Source of the DNA: Alcaligenaceae bacterium
Lineage (GTDB): Bacteria > Pseudomonadota > Gammaproteobacteria > Burkholderiales > Burkholderiaceae_B
Reading direction: 5' to 3'
Length of the DNA: 15,034 nt
Assembly (NCBI GenBank): GCA_012511095.1
Contig: JAAZGT010000037.1
Location: forward strand, 1-15,034
Both the position numbers and the translations under genes were made by a program. This document shows, piece after piece, positions 1 to 5,910 of the stretch (within the stretch, counting starts at the first letter, position 1; each line of letters begins with the position of its first letter). The notes under the pieces are model-generated. The model ran no database searches. It was not told the DNA's origin and saw nothing but the letters and a program-made list of their open reading frames with translations.

Positions 1-5
1 ACTGA

Positions 6-1043
6 TTAGCGCTTATTAACATCATCAAAGATGCCACCATCAGCAAAGAAAGTCTTCATGATTTCTGGCCAATCACCAAAGGTTTCAGTGGCGCGGAAAG
101 TCTCTACCTCAGGGAAACGCTCAGTGTATTTCTTTAAGACGTCTTGATTGCTAGGACGTAGGTATAAAGAAGCGGCTAACTCTTGGGCTGGCTCACTCCA
201 TAAGTAATCTAAGTACTCCTTAGCAACATCCTCTGATTTTTTACGCTTGACCACAGTATCAACGATGGCCACTGGGCTTTCCGCTTTAATTGAGTATTTT
301 GGATAAATCACCTCGAACTGGTCCTTACCGAATTCATTAGCAGCCATGTGCGCTTCGTTTTCAAAGGTTAAGAGCGCATCACCAATACCACGTTGAATAA
401 AGGTGGTAGTTGCTGCACGACCGCCATTTTCTAAAATAGGTACATTTTTCAAAATACCGCGTGCTAAGTCTTTGGCCTTTTCTTGGTCATTATTATGCTC
501 TTTAAGCGCAGCACCATAAAACGCTAAGAAAGCGTAACGGCCATTACCAGTAATTTTAGGGTTAGCAATCACTGTCTCAACACCGTCTTTAGTTAAATCA
601 GACCAATCTTGAATATTTTTAGGATTGCCTTTGCGCACTAAAATAACCGTTAAGCTAGTAAATGGCACCGCATTATCAGGAAACTCTTGCTCCCAATCGG
701 CTTCAATTAAGCCTTTATCCACTAGTAATTGAATATCTGAGCTTTGGTTCATGGTCACCACATCGGCTAATAAGCCATTAGCAACACTGAGCGCTTGCTT
801 AGAAGAAGCAGCATGTGATTGTTGAATATTTAATTTGGCACCATCGTGCTTGGCAGCATATTCTTTTAAGAACAAAGGATTGTAATCTTTATAGAAATCA
901 CGCATCACATCGTACGATACGTTTAAAAACGCGCCACGGCCATCTTGAGCCTGGGCAGAAAAACTAACTGCCGCTGAGGCAACAATAGTTAGGGTTAAGG
1001 CTGGCTTAATAATTGATGCTAATAATTTTCTACCGAATCTCAT
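6..1043 (-). CDS. Periplasmic substrate-binding protein of the sulfate-binding (Sbp/CysP) family, divergent pocket
   Basis: This is an ABC-transporter periplasmic binding protein of 345 residues. It aligns along its whole length with E. coli Sbp as I remember it: NVSYD near residue 41, QSHAASSKQ near 76, PFTSLTVILVRKGNPK near 127, a QRGIGD segment near 217, and an identical NKR ending versus SKR. An N-terminal signal peptide ends at about SFSAQA (residues 28-32). I chose ATG 1043 because AGGAAG lies 4 bases upstream; the longer frame would start at a GTG at 1076 with no such site and would bury the signal peptide. Several residues that bind sulfate in Sbp are changed (see findings), so the ligand may not be sulfate. 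Permease and ATPase genes, if linked, lie left of the window. It is divergent from the sulfite dehydrogenase genes. The family assignment is secure; the ligand is not. Confidence 0.88.
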   Translation of the reverse strand: MRFGRKLLASIIKPALTLTIVASAAVSFSAQAQDGRGAFLNVSYDVMRDFYKDYNPLFLKEYAAKHDGAKLNIQQSHAASSKQALSVANGLLADVVTMNQSSDIQLLVDKGLIEADWEQEFPDNAVPFTSLTVILVRKGNPKNIQDWSDLTKDGVETVIANPKITGNGRYAFLAFYGAALKEHNNDQEKAKDLARGILKNVPILENGGRAATTTFIQRGIGDALLTFENEAHMAANEFGKDQFEVIYPKYSIKAESPVAIVDTVVKRKKSEDVAKEYLDYLWSEPAQELAASLYLRPSNQDVLKKYTERFPEVETFRATETFGDWPEIMKTFFADGGIFDDVNKR

Positions 1044-1047
1044 AATT

Positions 1048-1053
1048 CTTCCT
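1048..1053 (-). promoter_or_regulatory. Ribosome binding site deciding the start of the Sbp-family gene
   Basis: AGGAAG on the minus strand lies 4 bases before ATG 1043. It favours this start over the GTG at 1076, which has no comparable site. Confidence 0.7.
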
Positions 1054-1117
1054 AAATAATTTTTTGTTCTTTGCACGTTTTGAAAGAACGTAAGAAAGAA
1101 TATAGCCTCTCTGCCTT

Positions 1118-1139
1118 ATAATTAAAAAGAATTAATTAT
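1118..1139. repeat. Perfect inverted repeat, 8-base arms
   Basis: ATAATTAA at 1118-1125 and TTAATTAT at 1132-1139 are separated by 6 bases. It lies between the two divergent genes, just upstream of the possible minus-strand -10. It may be a regulator site, but an AT-only palindrome in an AT-rich spacer can arise by chance. Confidence 0.45.
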
Positions 1140-1179
1140 CATATCTATATAGCTAATTGTTATATAAAAGAGACAAATC

Positions 1180-1199
1180 ATCAATTTAAGCTAATTGAT
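1180..1199. repeat. Perfect inverted repeat, 7-base arms
   Basis: ATCAATT at 1180-1186 and AATTGAT at 1193-1199 are separated by TAAGCT. The size suits a dimeric regulator's site. Its right half overlaps the second copy of the AGCTAATTG direct repeat, which gives the region the look of tandem operator half-sites. Confidence 0.45.
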
Positions 1200-1267
1200 A
1201 CAAATTTATTATTTCCAGAAATACTAATGTTTTCGGGCATTTACCGATATAAGAAATTTAATGGCAT

Positions 1268-1276
1268 TGCTATACT
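1268..1276 (+). promoter_or_regulatory. Extended -10 promoter candidate for sorA
   Basis: TGCTATACT matches the extended -10 pattern TG-N-TATAAT with one mismatch. No good -35 lies 16-18 bases upstream, which is usual for extended -10 promoters. Transcription would start near 1283, giving a leader of about 34 bases before ATG 1317. Confidence 0.4.
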
Positions 1277-1316
1277 TTATTTGTAATTATTATCACTAAA
1301 TTTATATAGGTGCCTT

Positions 1317-2546
1317 ATGACAACAATTAACGTAGCACGTCGCCGATTGCTCACAACGAGCGGAAGCGTCTTAGGCTTGGCGTCTGTTGGTGCAATTAGT
1401 GGTTTAAGTCCCGCAGCCAAAGCATTAGCAGCAACTCAAGGAGACAAGGGAAATGGCCCCTCTTTACCTGCTTATGCTGACTGGAAAGATGCAGAAAGCT
1501 TAATTATCCATAGCGCTAACACCATGGAAACCAAACGCACCGCTTTTGGTAGCGGTATTATTACGCCTCTTGACCGTTTGTTTGTACGTAATAATATCGC
1601 TCCTCCAAGCGAGGATATTATTAAAGACCCTGATGCATGGACTTTAGAGATCGACGGAGTCAAAAATCCTCAAACCTTATCGGTTGAGGAACTTAAAAAA
1701 TTAGGTGTGACCACAGTTGCCATGGTTTTGCAGTGTAGTGGTAATGGTCGTGCTTATTTCCCATCAAACCCTAGTGGCACGCAATGGACTGTTGGCGCTG
1801 CTGGATGTGTGATATTCACTGGCGTGCCCGTCAAAACTTTATTAGAACACGTCAATGGCATGGATGAAAACGCCAAATACATGACGGGCACCGGAGGCGA
1901 GCCAATACCAGAAGGACTAGACCCTAATACTATTCAAGTTGAACGCTCAATGCCATTGGAGGCAATTGATAATGCTTTACTAGCTTGGGAAATTAACGGT
2001 AAACCAATCCCTTTAGCTCATGGTGGTCCATTACGATTAGTCGTACCAGGCTACACGGGTGTCAACAACATCAAATACATCAAGCGTTTAGCCTTCACGG
2101 TGGAACAGTCTGCCGCTAATATTCAACAAAGTGGCTATAGACTCGCCCCCATGGGAGAGAAAGGCGCACCGACTCACGAATCAGTATGGACTATGCCAGT
2201 TAAATCATGGATCACTTACCCAGGCGATCCCGATGAAAAACTCAAAGCAGGTAAAATACAAATCCAAGGACTAGCTATGGGTGGCACAACCGACGTCACT
2301 GATATCGAAGTTTCTACAGATGGCGGTGAAAGCTGGCAAAAAGCTGAATTTATTGGACCGGATCTTGGTCCTTATGCTTGGCGACAATTCATCTTATCAG
2401 TAGAACTAGAACCTGGAACTTATAAACTTGCTAGTCGTGCGACCAACAAAAATGGCGACACACAACCTGCGGAACGTATGGAAAACAACCGCGGGTACCT
2501 TAACAATAGCTGGGTCGACCATAGTATAGAGTTAACCTTTATTTAA
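1317..2546 (+). CDS. sorA: Periplasmic molybdenum sulfite dehydrogenase, SorA-like (sulfite oxidase family)
   Basis: This oxidoreductase is expected to oxidise sulfite to sulfate in the periplasm and pass electrons to cytochrome c. Residues 1-39 form a Tat signal (twin-arginine ARRRLLTTSG) for export of a folded cofactor protein. The molybdopterin domain holds the Mo-ligand Cys140 in LQCSGNGRAYF, Arg145 five residues on, Arg91 in LFVRNN, and a pterin-contact stretch near residues 235-258 (GGPLRLVVPGYTG). Tyr274 is a plausible active-site tyrosine. The C-terminal Mo-co dimerisation domain (about 285-405) includes VSTDGGESW. The 409-residue length fits SorA-type enzymes. AGGTG lies 4 bases before the ATG. 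The His two residues after the first active-site Arg in SorA appears as Asn93. The adjacent monohaem cytochrome supports SorAB rather than SoxCD, whose cytochrome is dihaem. The substrate is inferred from family and context. Confidence 0.85.
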   Translation: MTTINVARRRLLTTSGSVLGLASVGAISGLSPAAKALAATQGDKGNGPSLPAYADWKDAESLIIHSANTMETKRTAFGSGIITPLDRLFVRNNIAPPSEDIIKDPDAWTLEIDGVKNPQTLSVEELKKLGVTTVAMVLQCSGNGRAYFPSNPSGTQWTVGAAGCVIFTGVPVKTLLEHVNGMDENAKYMTGTGGEPIPEGLDPNTIQVERSMPLEAIDNALLAWEINGKPIPLAHGGPLRLVVPGYTGVNNIKYIKRLAFTVEQSAANIQQSGYRLAPMGEKGAPTHESVWTMPVKSWITYPGDPDEKLKAGKIQIQGLAMGGTTDVTDIEVSTDGGESWQKAEFIGPDLGPYAWRQFILSVELEPGTYKLASRATNKNGDTQPAERMENNRGYLNNSWVDHSIELTFI

Positions 2547-2564
2547 TCACATATTTTTTACATC

Positions 2565-2607
2565 ATACAGGCGAATGTTTTTTAACATTTTGCCTGTATT
2601 ATTTTTT
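2565..2607 (+). terminator. Terminator-like hairpin between sorA and the cytochrome gene
   Basis: ATACAGGC at 2565-2572 pairs with GCCTGTAT at 2592-2599, and inside it AATGTT (2574-2579) pairs with AACATT (2584-2589) around a TTTT loop. The stem is 14 pairs with a small internal asymmetry. ATTTTTT follows at 2601-2607. It begins 19 bases after the sorA stop and ends 13 bases before the cytochrome ATG. It looks like an intrinsic terminator or attenuator that lets only part of transcription through. Confidence 0.7.
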
Positions 2608-2619
2608 AGAATAGTTTGT

Positions 2620-2940
2620 ATGAATAAAATATTAATCGCTTTTGGTGCTCTTTTTTTCTCTTTTTTTAGTACCTTTTCAATAGCAGATGAAGCACAATTG
2701 GAGCGTGGTAAAGAATTGTTTATTAGCTCAGCACAACCCATTGCTTGTGCAATTTGTCATACCCTTAATGATGCTGAGGCTGCAGGAACTATTGGTCCAA
2801 ATCTTGATGAATTAAAACCAGATGCAGAACGCATCCGAAGAACAATGCTCGAAGGCATGGGGGCTATGCCCTCATTTGAGGAGATGGATGAAGACGATAG
2901 AGAGGCTATTATCAAATACGTAACTTCTGTTACTCAATAG
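2620..2940 (+). CDS. sorB: Small periplasmic monohaem cytochrome c, likely electron acceptor of SorA (SorB-like)
   Basis: This is a c-type cytochrome of 106 residues. A Sec signal peptide (residues 1-22, ending FSIA before DEAQ) is followed by one haem-binding motif, CAICH (Cys43, Cys46, His47). The probable sixth ligand is Met83 in GAMPSF, which places it in the small class I cytochrome c group. I chose ATG 2620 because it gives a clean signal peptide; the frame stays open back to 2575, but that stretch lies inside the hairpin following sorA and would add an implausible hydrophobic leader. No good Shine-Dalgarno precedes 2620. The signal-peptide codons contain two T7 runs in a tandem decamer. 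Its place directly after sorA suggests it takes electrons from the sulfite dehydrogenase and hands them to the respiratory chain. The cytochrome call is firm; the partnership is inferred. Confidence 0.85.
   Translation: MNKILIAFGALFFSFFSTFSIADEAQLERGKELFISSAQPIACAICHTLNDAEAAGTIGPNLDELKPDAERIRRTMLEGMGAMPSFEEMDEDDREAIIKYVTSVTQ
2648..2667 (+). repeat. Tandem decamer with two T7 tracts in the cytochrome signal-peptide codons
   Basis: CTCTTTTTTT occurs twice in direct succession (2648-2657 and 2658-2667). The unit is 10 bases, so loss or gain of a copy, or of one T, would shift the reading frame early in the gene. Confidence 0.85.
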
Positions 2941-2953
2941 CTTAGTTTCAAAC

Positions 2954-2985
2954 AAAAAAGCGCCCTATCAACTGATAGGGCGTTT
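2954..2985. terminator. Bidirectional terminator between the cytochrome gene and lipA
   Basis: CGCCCTATC at 2961-2969 and GATAGGGCG at 2974-2982 form a perfect 9-pair stem with loop AACT. Six A residues precede it (2954-2959), giving a U run on the minus strand, and TTT follows on the plus strand. It lies between two converging genes and serves lipA best, the cytochrome gene less strongly. Confidence 0.9.
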
Positions 2986-3008
2986 AATCTTAACTTTATA
3001 GATAAGAG

Positions 3009-3986
3009 CTAGATGACACCAGCCTCACTGGCCTGCTCATCCGCATGATAAGAAGAGCGAACCATCGCACCAACTGCTGCATGACTAAAGCCCATCTTAT
3101 AAGCCTCCTCTTCGAGCCAAGCAAACTCATCAGGGTGCATATAGCGCTCTACCGGTAAGTGATACTCAGATGGCGCTAAATACTGACCGATAGTAATCAT
3201 ATCAATATCGTGTTCACGCATATCGCGCATCACCTCTAAGATCTCTTCATTGGTCTCGCCTAAACCAACCATAATGCCTGATTTGGTAGGAATACTTGGA
3301 TACATGCGCTTAAAGTCTTTTAGTAACTTTAATGAATGCATATAATCCGCCCCCGGACGCGCTTGGCGGTATAAGCGAGGGATGGTCTCTAAGTTATGGT
3401 TCATCACATCAGGTAAACCATCTGCAAAAATATCTAGGGCTTTTTCTAGACGACCACGGAAGTCAGGCACCAACACCTCAACTTGTGTTTTAGGTGAGCG
3501 AGCGCGTACCTCATTAATACAGTTCACAAAATGCTGTGCACCACCATCAAGTAAGTCATCACGGTCAACCGAGGTAATCACCACATAACTTAAACGCATT
3601 AATGCAATCGACTCAGCTAAGTTTGCTGGCTCTTGCTCATCTAAAGGATCAGGGCGACCATGGCCGACATCACAGAAAGGACAGCGGCGCGTACACTTAT
3701 CACCCATGATCATAAAGGTCGCAGTACCCTTACCAAAACACTCACCAATATTTGGGCAAGAAGCCTCTTCACATACCGTCACCATGTTATTTTCGCGCAA
3801 AATCGTTTTAATATGATTAAATTGCGAGTTGGCTGGTGCGGCTTTTACGCGGATCCAAGACGGCTTTTTAAGGGGCTCTCTTTGTACCACCTTAACTGGA
3901 ATACGCGACACTTTATCAAAAGCTTTTTGTTTTTTAGTTGCGTCGTAATCTACGTCTTTCTCTATACTTTGTAGCTGATTGCTCAC
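3009..3986 (-). CDS. lipA: Lipoyl synthase
   Basis: This radical SAM enzyme inserts two sulfur atoms into the octanoyl chain attached to lipoyl domains of 2-oxoacid dehydrogenases and the glycine cleavage system. The auxiliary iron-sulfur cluster ligands are Cys72, Cys77 and Cys83 (CEEASCPNIGEC). The radical SAM ligands are Cys98, Cys102 and Cys105 (CTRRCPFC). The C-terminal RSSY (310-313) carries the conserved serine pair of LipA. Length 325 is typical. The start is GTG 3986, supported by AGAGGA 7 bases upstream; no in-frame ATG lies before the essential cysteines. It sits 34 bases downstream of lipB and is the last gene of the minus-strand run, followed by a strong terminator. All hallmark residues are present. 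Confidence 0.97.
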   Translation of the reverse strand: MSNQLQSIEKDVDYDATKKQKAFDKVSRIPVKVVQREPLKKPSWIRVKAAPANSQFNHIKTILRENNMVTVCEEASCPNIGECFGKGTATFMIMGDKCTRRCPFCDVGHGRPDPLDEQEPANLAESIALMRLSYVVITSVDRDDLLDGGAQHFVNCINEVRARSPKTQVEVLVPDFRGRLEKALDIFADGLPDVMNHNLETIPRLYRQARPGADYMHSLKLLKDFKRMYPSIPTKSGIMVGLGETNEEILEVMRDMREHDIDMITIGQYLAPSEYHLPVERYMHPDEFAWLEEEAYKMGFSHAAVGAMVRSSYHADEQASEAGVI

Positions 3987-3993
3987 TGCTTTG

Positions 3994-3999
3994 TCCTCT
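3994..3999 (-). promoter_or_regulatory. Ribosome binding site supporting the GTG start of lipA
   Basis: AGAGGA on the minus strand lies 7 bases before GTG 3986. It overlaps a 13-base palindrome (CTCTAA-A-TTAGAG, 3996-4008), which is too tight to form a stable hairpin. Confidence 0.65.
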
Positions 4000-4020
4000 A
4001 AATTAGAGTGATTATTTGGT

Positions 4021-4686
4021 TTAGGCTGTGCCTTGAGTGGTTAAGGCAAGTTTTGCACTGAATATTTTCTGTAATTCTTGTACAACTTTATCAGAAACTT
4101 CAGCAACCGTCGCTTTTACCCCCAGACTTTGCATATCTATTGTGCGTAAGCCCTCGTAACCACAAGGATTAATACCTGTAAAGGGCTCTAAATCCATGGC
4201 TACATTAATAGCTAGGCCATGATAGGTACAGCCTTTAGTAATTTTAACCCCAAGCGCGGCGATTTTAGCTAAACCATCGCCAGGAATACCATCCATTGGT
4301 ACATAAACACCCGGTGCTTTTTCTTTGCGACAGGCATTAGGAATACCAAAATGCGCTAAGGTCGCAATAATTGCGTCTTCGAGACTCTCGACATACTCCT
4401 TAACAAAGAGTTTATAGCGATGTAAGTTTAATAAGGGATAAACCACGACTTGCCCAGGACCATGGTAAGTCACTTGACCACCACGATTACACTGGACAAT
4501 AGGAATTTGCTTAGGATTTAGAATATGCTCAGGCTTACCCGCTTGGCCCAAGGTATAGACCGCCTTATGCTCTACTTGCCAAATTTCATCAAGCGTATCA
4601 TCTGTACGAGCCTCGGTGAATTGCTTCATCGCTTCAAATAGTGGCTCGTACTCAGATAAACCCTCGAATTGCTTAACTTTTATCAT
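4021..4686 (-). CDS. lipB: Octanoyl-[acyl carrier protein]:protein N-octanoyltransferase
   Basis: This enzyme moves the octanoyl group from acyl carrier protein to the lysine of lipoyl domains, the step before LipA. The family signature RGGQVTYHGPGQ lies at residues 68-79. The catalytic Lys141 (KIAALG) and Cys175 (INPCGY) match the E. coli Lys/Cys dyad. Length is 221 residues. ATG 4686 is the start; no clear Shine-Dalgarno is visible upstream, so translation may depend on the preceding ybeD. It lies 37 bases after ybeD and 34 before lipA, the common order ybeD-lipB-lipA. Confidence 0.96.
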   Translation of the reverse strand: MIKVKQFEGLSEYEPLFEAMKQFTEARTDDTLDEIWQVEHKAVYTLGQAGKPEHILNPKQIPIVQCNRGGQVTYHGPGQVVVYPLLNLHRYKLFVKEYVESLEDAIIATLAHFGIPNACRKEKAPGVYVPMDGIPGDGLAKIAALGVKITKGCTYHGLAINVAMDLEPFTGINPCGYEGLRTIDMQSLGVKATVAEVSDKVVQELQKIFSAKLALTTQGTA

Positions 4687-4723
4687 AAAAATTAATTAGC
4701 TTTAGCATCTAAGGCAAAGCACC

Positions 4724-4999
4724 TTATAGCACGGCCTTAACTAATTCGTGGCCATGCAAAGCACGGTAAATGTTATCAAGTTGCTCACGTGATTCAACAT
4801 AAACGGTCACAGTCAGACCCACATAATTCCCCTTGCTACTCTGACGGATCTCGATGGTTTCGTGATTGAAGTTAGGGTCATGCTCTAAAATAATAGGGCA
4901 CAATAACTCAATGATTTCTGGGTGATTAATACTCATCACCTTGATAGGGAAATCACACGGATACTCGATTAAGGATTCTTCTTTAGGTATTTCGTTCAT
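4724..4999 (-). CDS. ybeD: YbeD / DUF493 family protein
   Basis: This small cytoplasmic protein of 91 residues belongs to the YbeD (DUF493) family, recognised by YPCDFPIKVMS near residue 13 and the pattern of one ACT-like alpha-beta domain ending in HELVKAVL. The biochemical role of the family is not established. It is a frequent upstream neighbour of lipB, and a link to lipoylation has been suggested only from that context. It starts 8 bases after the D-amino acid transaminase stop, so the two are probably translated from one message. No strong Shine-Dalgarno is visible. Confidence 0.9.
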   Translation of the reverse strand: MNEIPKEESLIEYPCDFPIKVMSINHPEIIELLCPIILEHDPNFNHETIEIRQSSKGNYVGLTVTVYVESREQLDNIYRALHGHELVKAVL

Positions 5000-5007
5000 A
5001 TCGTTAA

Positions 5008-5886
5008 TTAAAGTGCAGCTAGCACTTTGTTATAAGCTTGTTTCAACTGTTTATATATGGGGCCAACTTCACCATTTGCAATAGGCTGATTGTCAAGCTC
5101 AACAATTGGTAAAACCTCTTTGGTAGCCGAGGATAAAAACAGCTCATCGGCTTGGGCTACTTCCTCTTTAGAAATGGCTCTTAACTCAAAAGGTATGCCC
5201 TCTGCCTGACATAACTCCTCAATCAGACCGTAACGTACGCCCTCTAAGACAAGATTATCTTTAGGCGGCGCCATTACTGTGCCATCTTTAACCACCCAAA
5301 TATTGGCCGAAGAAGCCTCAGATAAATTACCATCGCGGAACTGAATCACATCATCAACGCCACGCTCAACCGCGTATTGTTTTGATAAAACATTACCTAA
5401 TAAAGACACGGATTTAATATCGCAATGTAGCCAGCGCATGTCCTCCATGCTCACTGTGCGTAAACCCTTGGTAATTTCATCCTCAGAAGGTGCGATACGA
5501 GGTGCTGTCATTAAGAAAATAGTCGGTTTAACCTCAGGGCCAGGGAACTGGTGGTCGCGCTTAGCAACACCGCGAGTAACTTGTAAATAGACTAGAGAAT
5601 CATCCCAAGGGGCACGTTCGGCCATCATCGTCATTAATTGTTGCCAATCTTTGGCGGTATTGCTCGTATGTAGAGAAATCTTATCTAAACTACGCAGCAA
5701 ACGCGCCACGTGTTGCTCTAAACGGAATGGCTTACGGTTATAAACCGGCACCACCTCATAAATACCATCACCAAAAATAAAACCACGGTCTAAGACGGAA
5801 ATCTTAGCCTCACTTAAAGGTAAAATATCACCGTTTAAATAGACATCTGAATCTACTGTGATGCCTGGAATTAACTCACTAATCAT
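5008..5886 (-). CDS. dat: D-amino acid transaminase (PLP class IV)
   Basis: This fold-type IV aminotransferase is expected to interconvert D-alanine and 2-oxoglutarate with pyruvate and D-glutamate, feeding peptidoglycan D-amino acids. Lys158 in CDIKSVSLLGN is the predicted Schiff-base lysine; Glu190 in NLSEASSAN should pair with the PLP ring nitrogen. VLDRGFIFGDGIYE (31-44) and LSSATKEVLPI (251-261) are family landmarks. The IKS-LLGNVL stretch resembles D-amino acid transaminases more than branched-chain IlvE or the PabC lyase, although substrate choice in this fold is hard to read from sequence. Length 292 is typical. Its position directly after a DD-carboxypeptidase, which releases D-alanine, fits a D-Ala recycling role. 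Confidence 0.9.
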   Translation of the reverse strand: MISELIPGITVDSDVYLNGDILPLSEAKISVLDRGFIFGDGIYEVVPVYNRKPFRLEQHVARLLRSLDKISLHTSNTAKDWQQLMTMMAERAPWDDSLVYLQVTRGVAKRDHQFPGPEVKPTIFLMTAPRIAPSEDEITKGLRTVSMEDMRWLHCDIKSVSLLGNVLSKQYAVERGVDDVIQFRDGNLSEASSANIWVVKDGTVMAPPKDNLVLEGVRYGLIEELCQAEGIPFELRAISKEEVAQADELFLSSATKEVLPIVELDNQPIANGEVGPIYKQLKQAYNKVLAAL

Positions 5887-5910
5887 TGATAACTCGCTTT
5901 ATTTTGGCTC

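Larger units (their letters stand above)
1044..1316. promoter_or_regulatory. Divergent AT-rich intergenic region between the Sbp-family gene and sorA
   Basis: This 273-base gap without a gene must hold the promoters of two divergent transcription units. It contains perfect inverted repeats at 1118-1139 and 1180-1199, and a direct repeat AGCTAATTG at 1151-1159 and 1189-1197. An extended -10 faces sorA at 1268-1276. A possible -10 (TATATT) for the minus strand lies at 1099-1104, without a good -35. No small ORF with a supporting ribosome site was seen. Confidence 0.6.

Noticed and set aside
1044..1076. Longer Sbp-family protein starting at GTG 1076
   Set aside because: It would place 11 extra charged residues before the signal peptide and lacks a ribosome site; ATG 1043 has AGGAAG at proper distance.
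2575..2619. Cytochrome start at ATG 2575
   Set aside because: The stretch lies inside the terminator-like hairpin and adds a second hydrophobic leader before a complete signal peptide.
3996..4008. 13-base palindrome CTCTAA-A-TTAGAG over the lipA ribosome site, considered as a translational switch
   Set aside because: The loop would be one base; at best a 4-pair stem can form, too weak to claim regulation.
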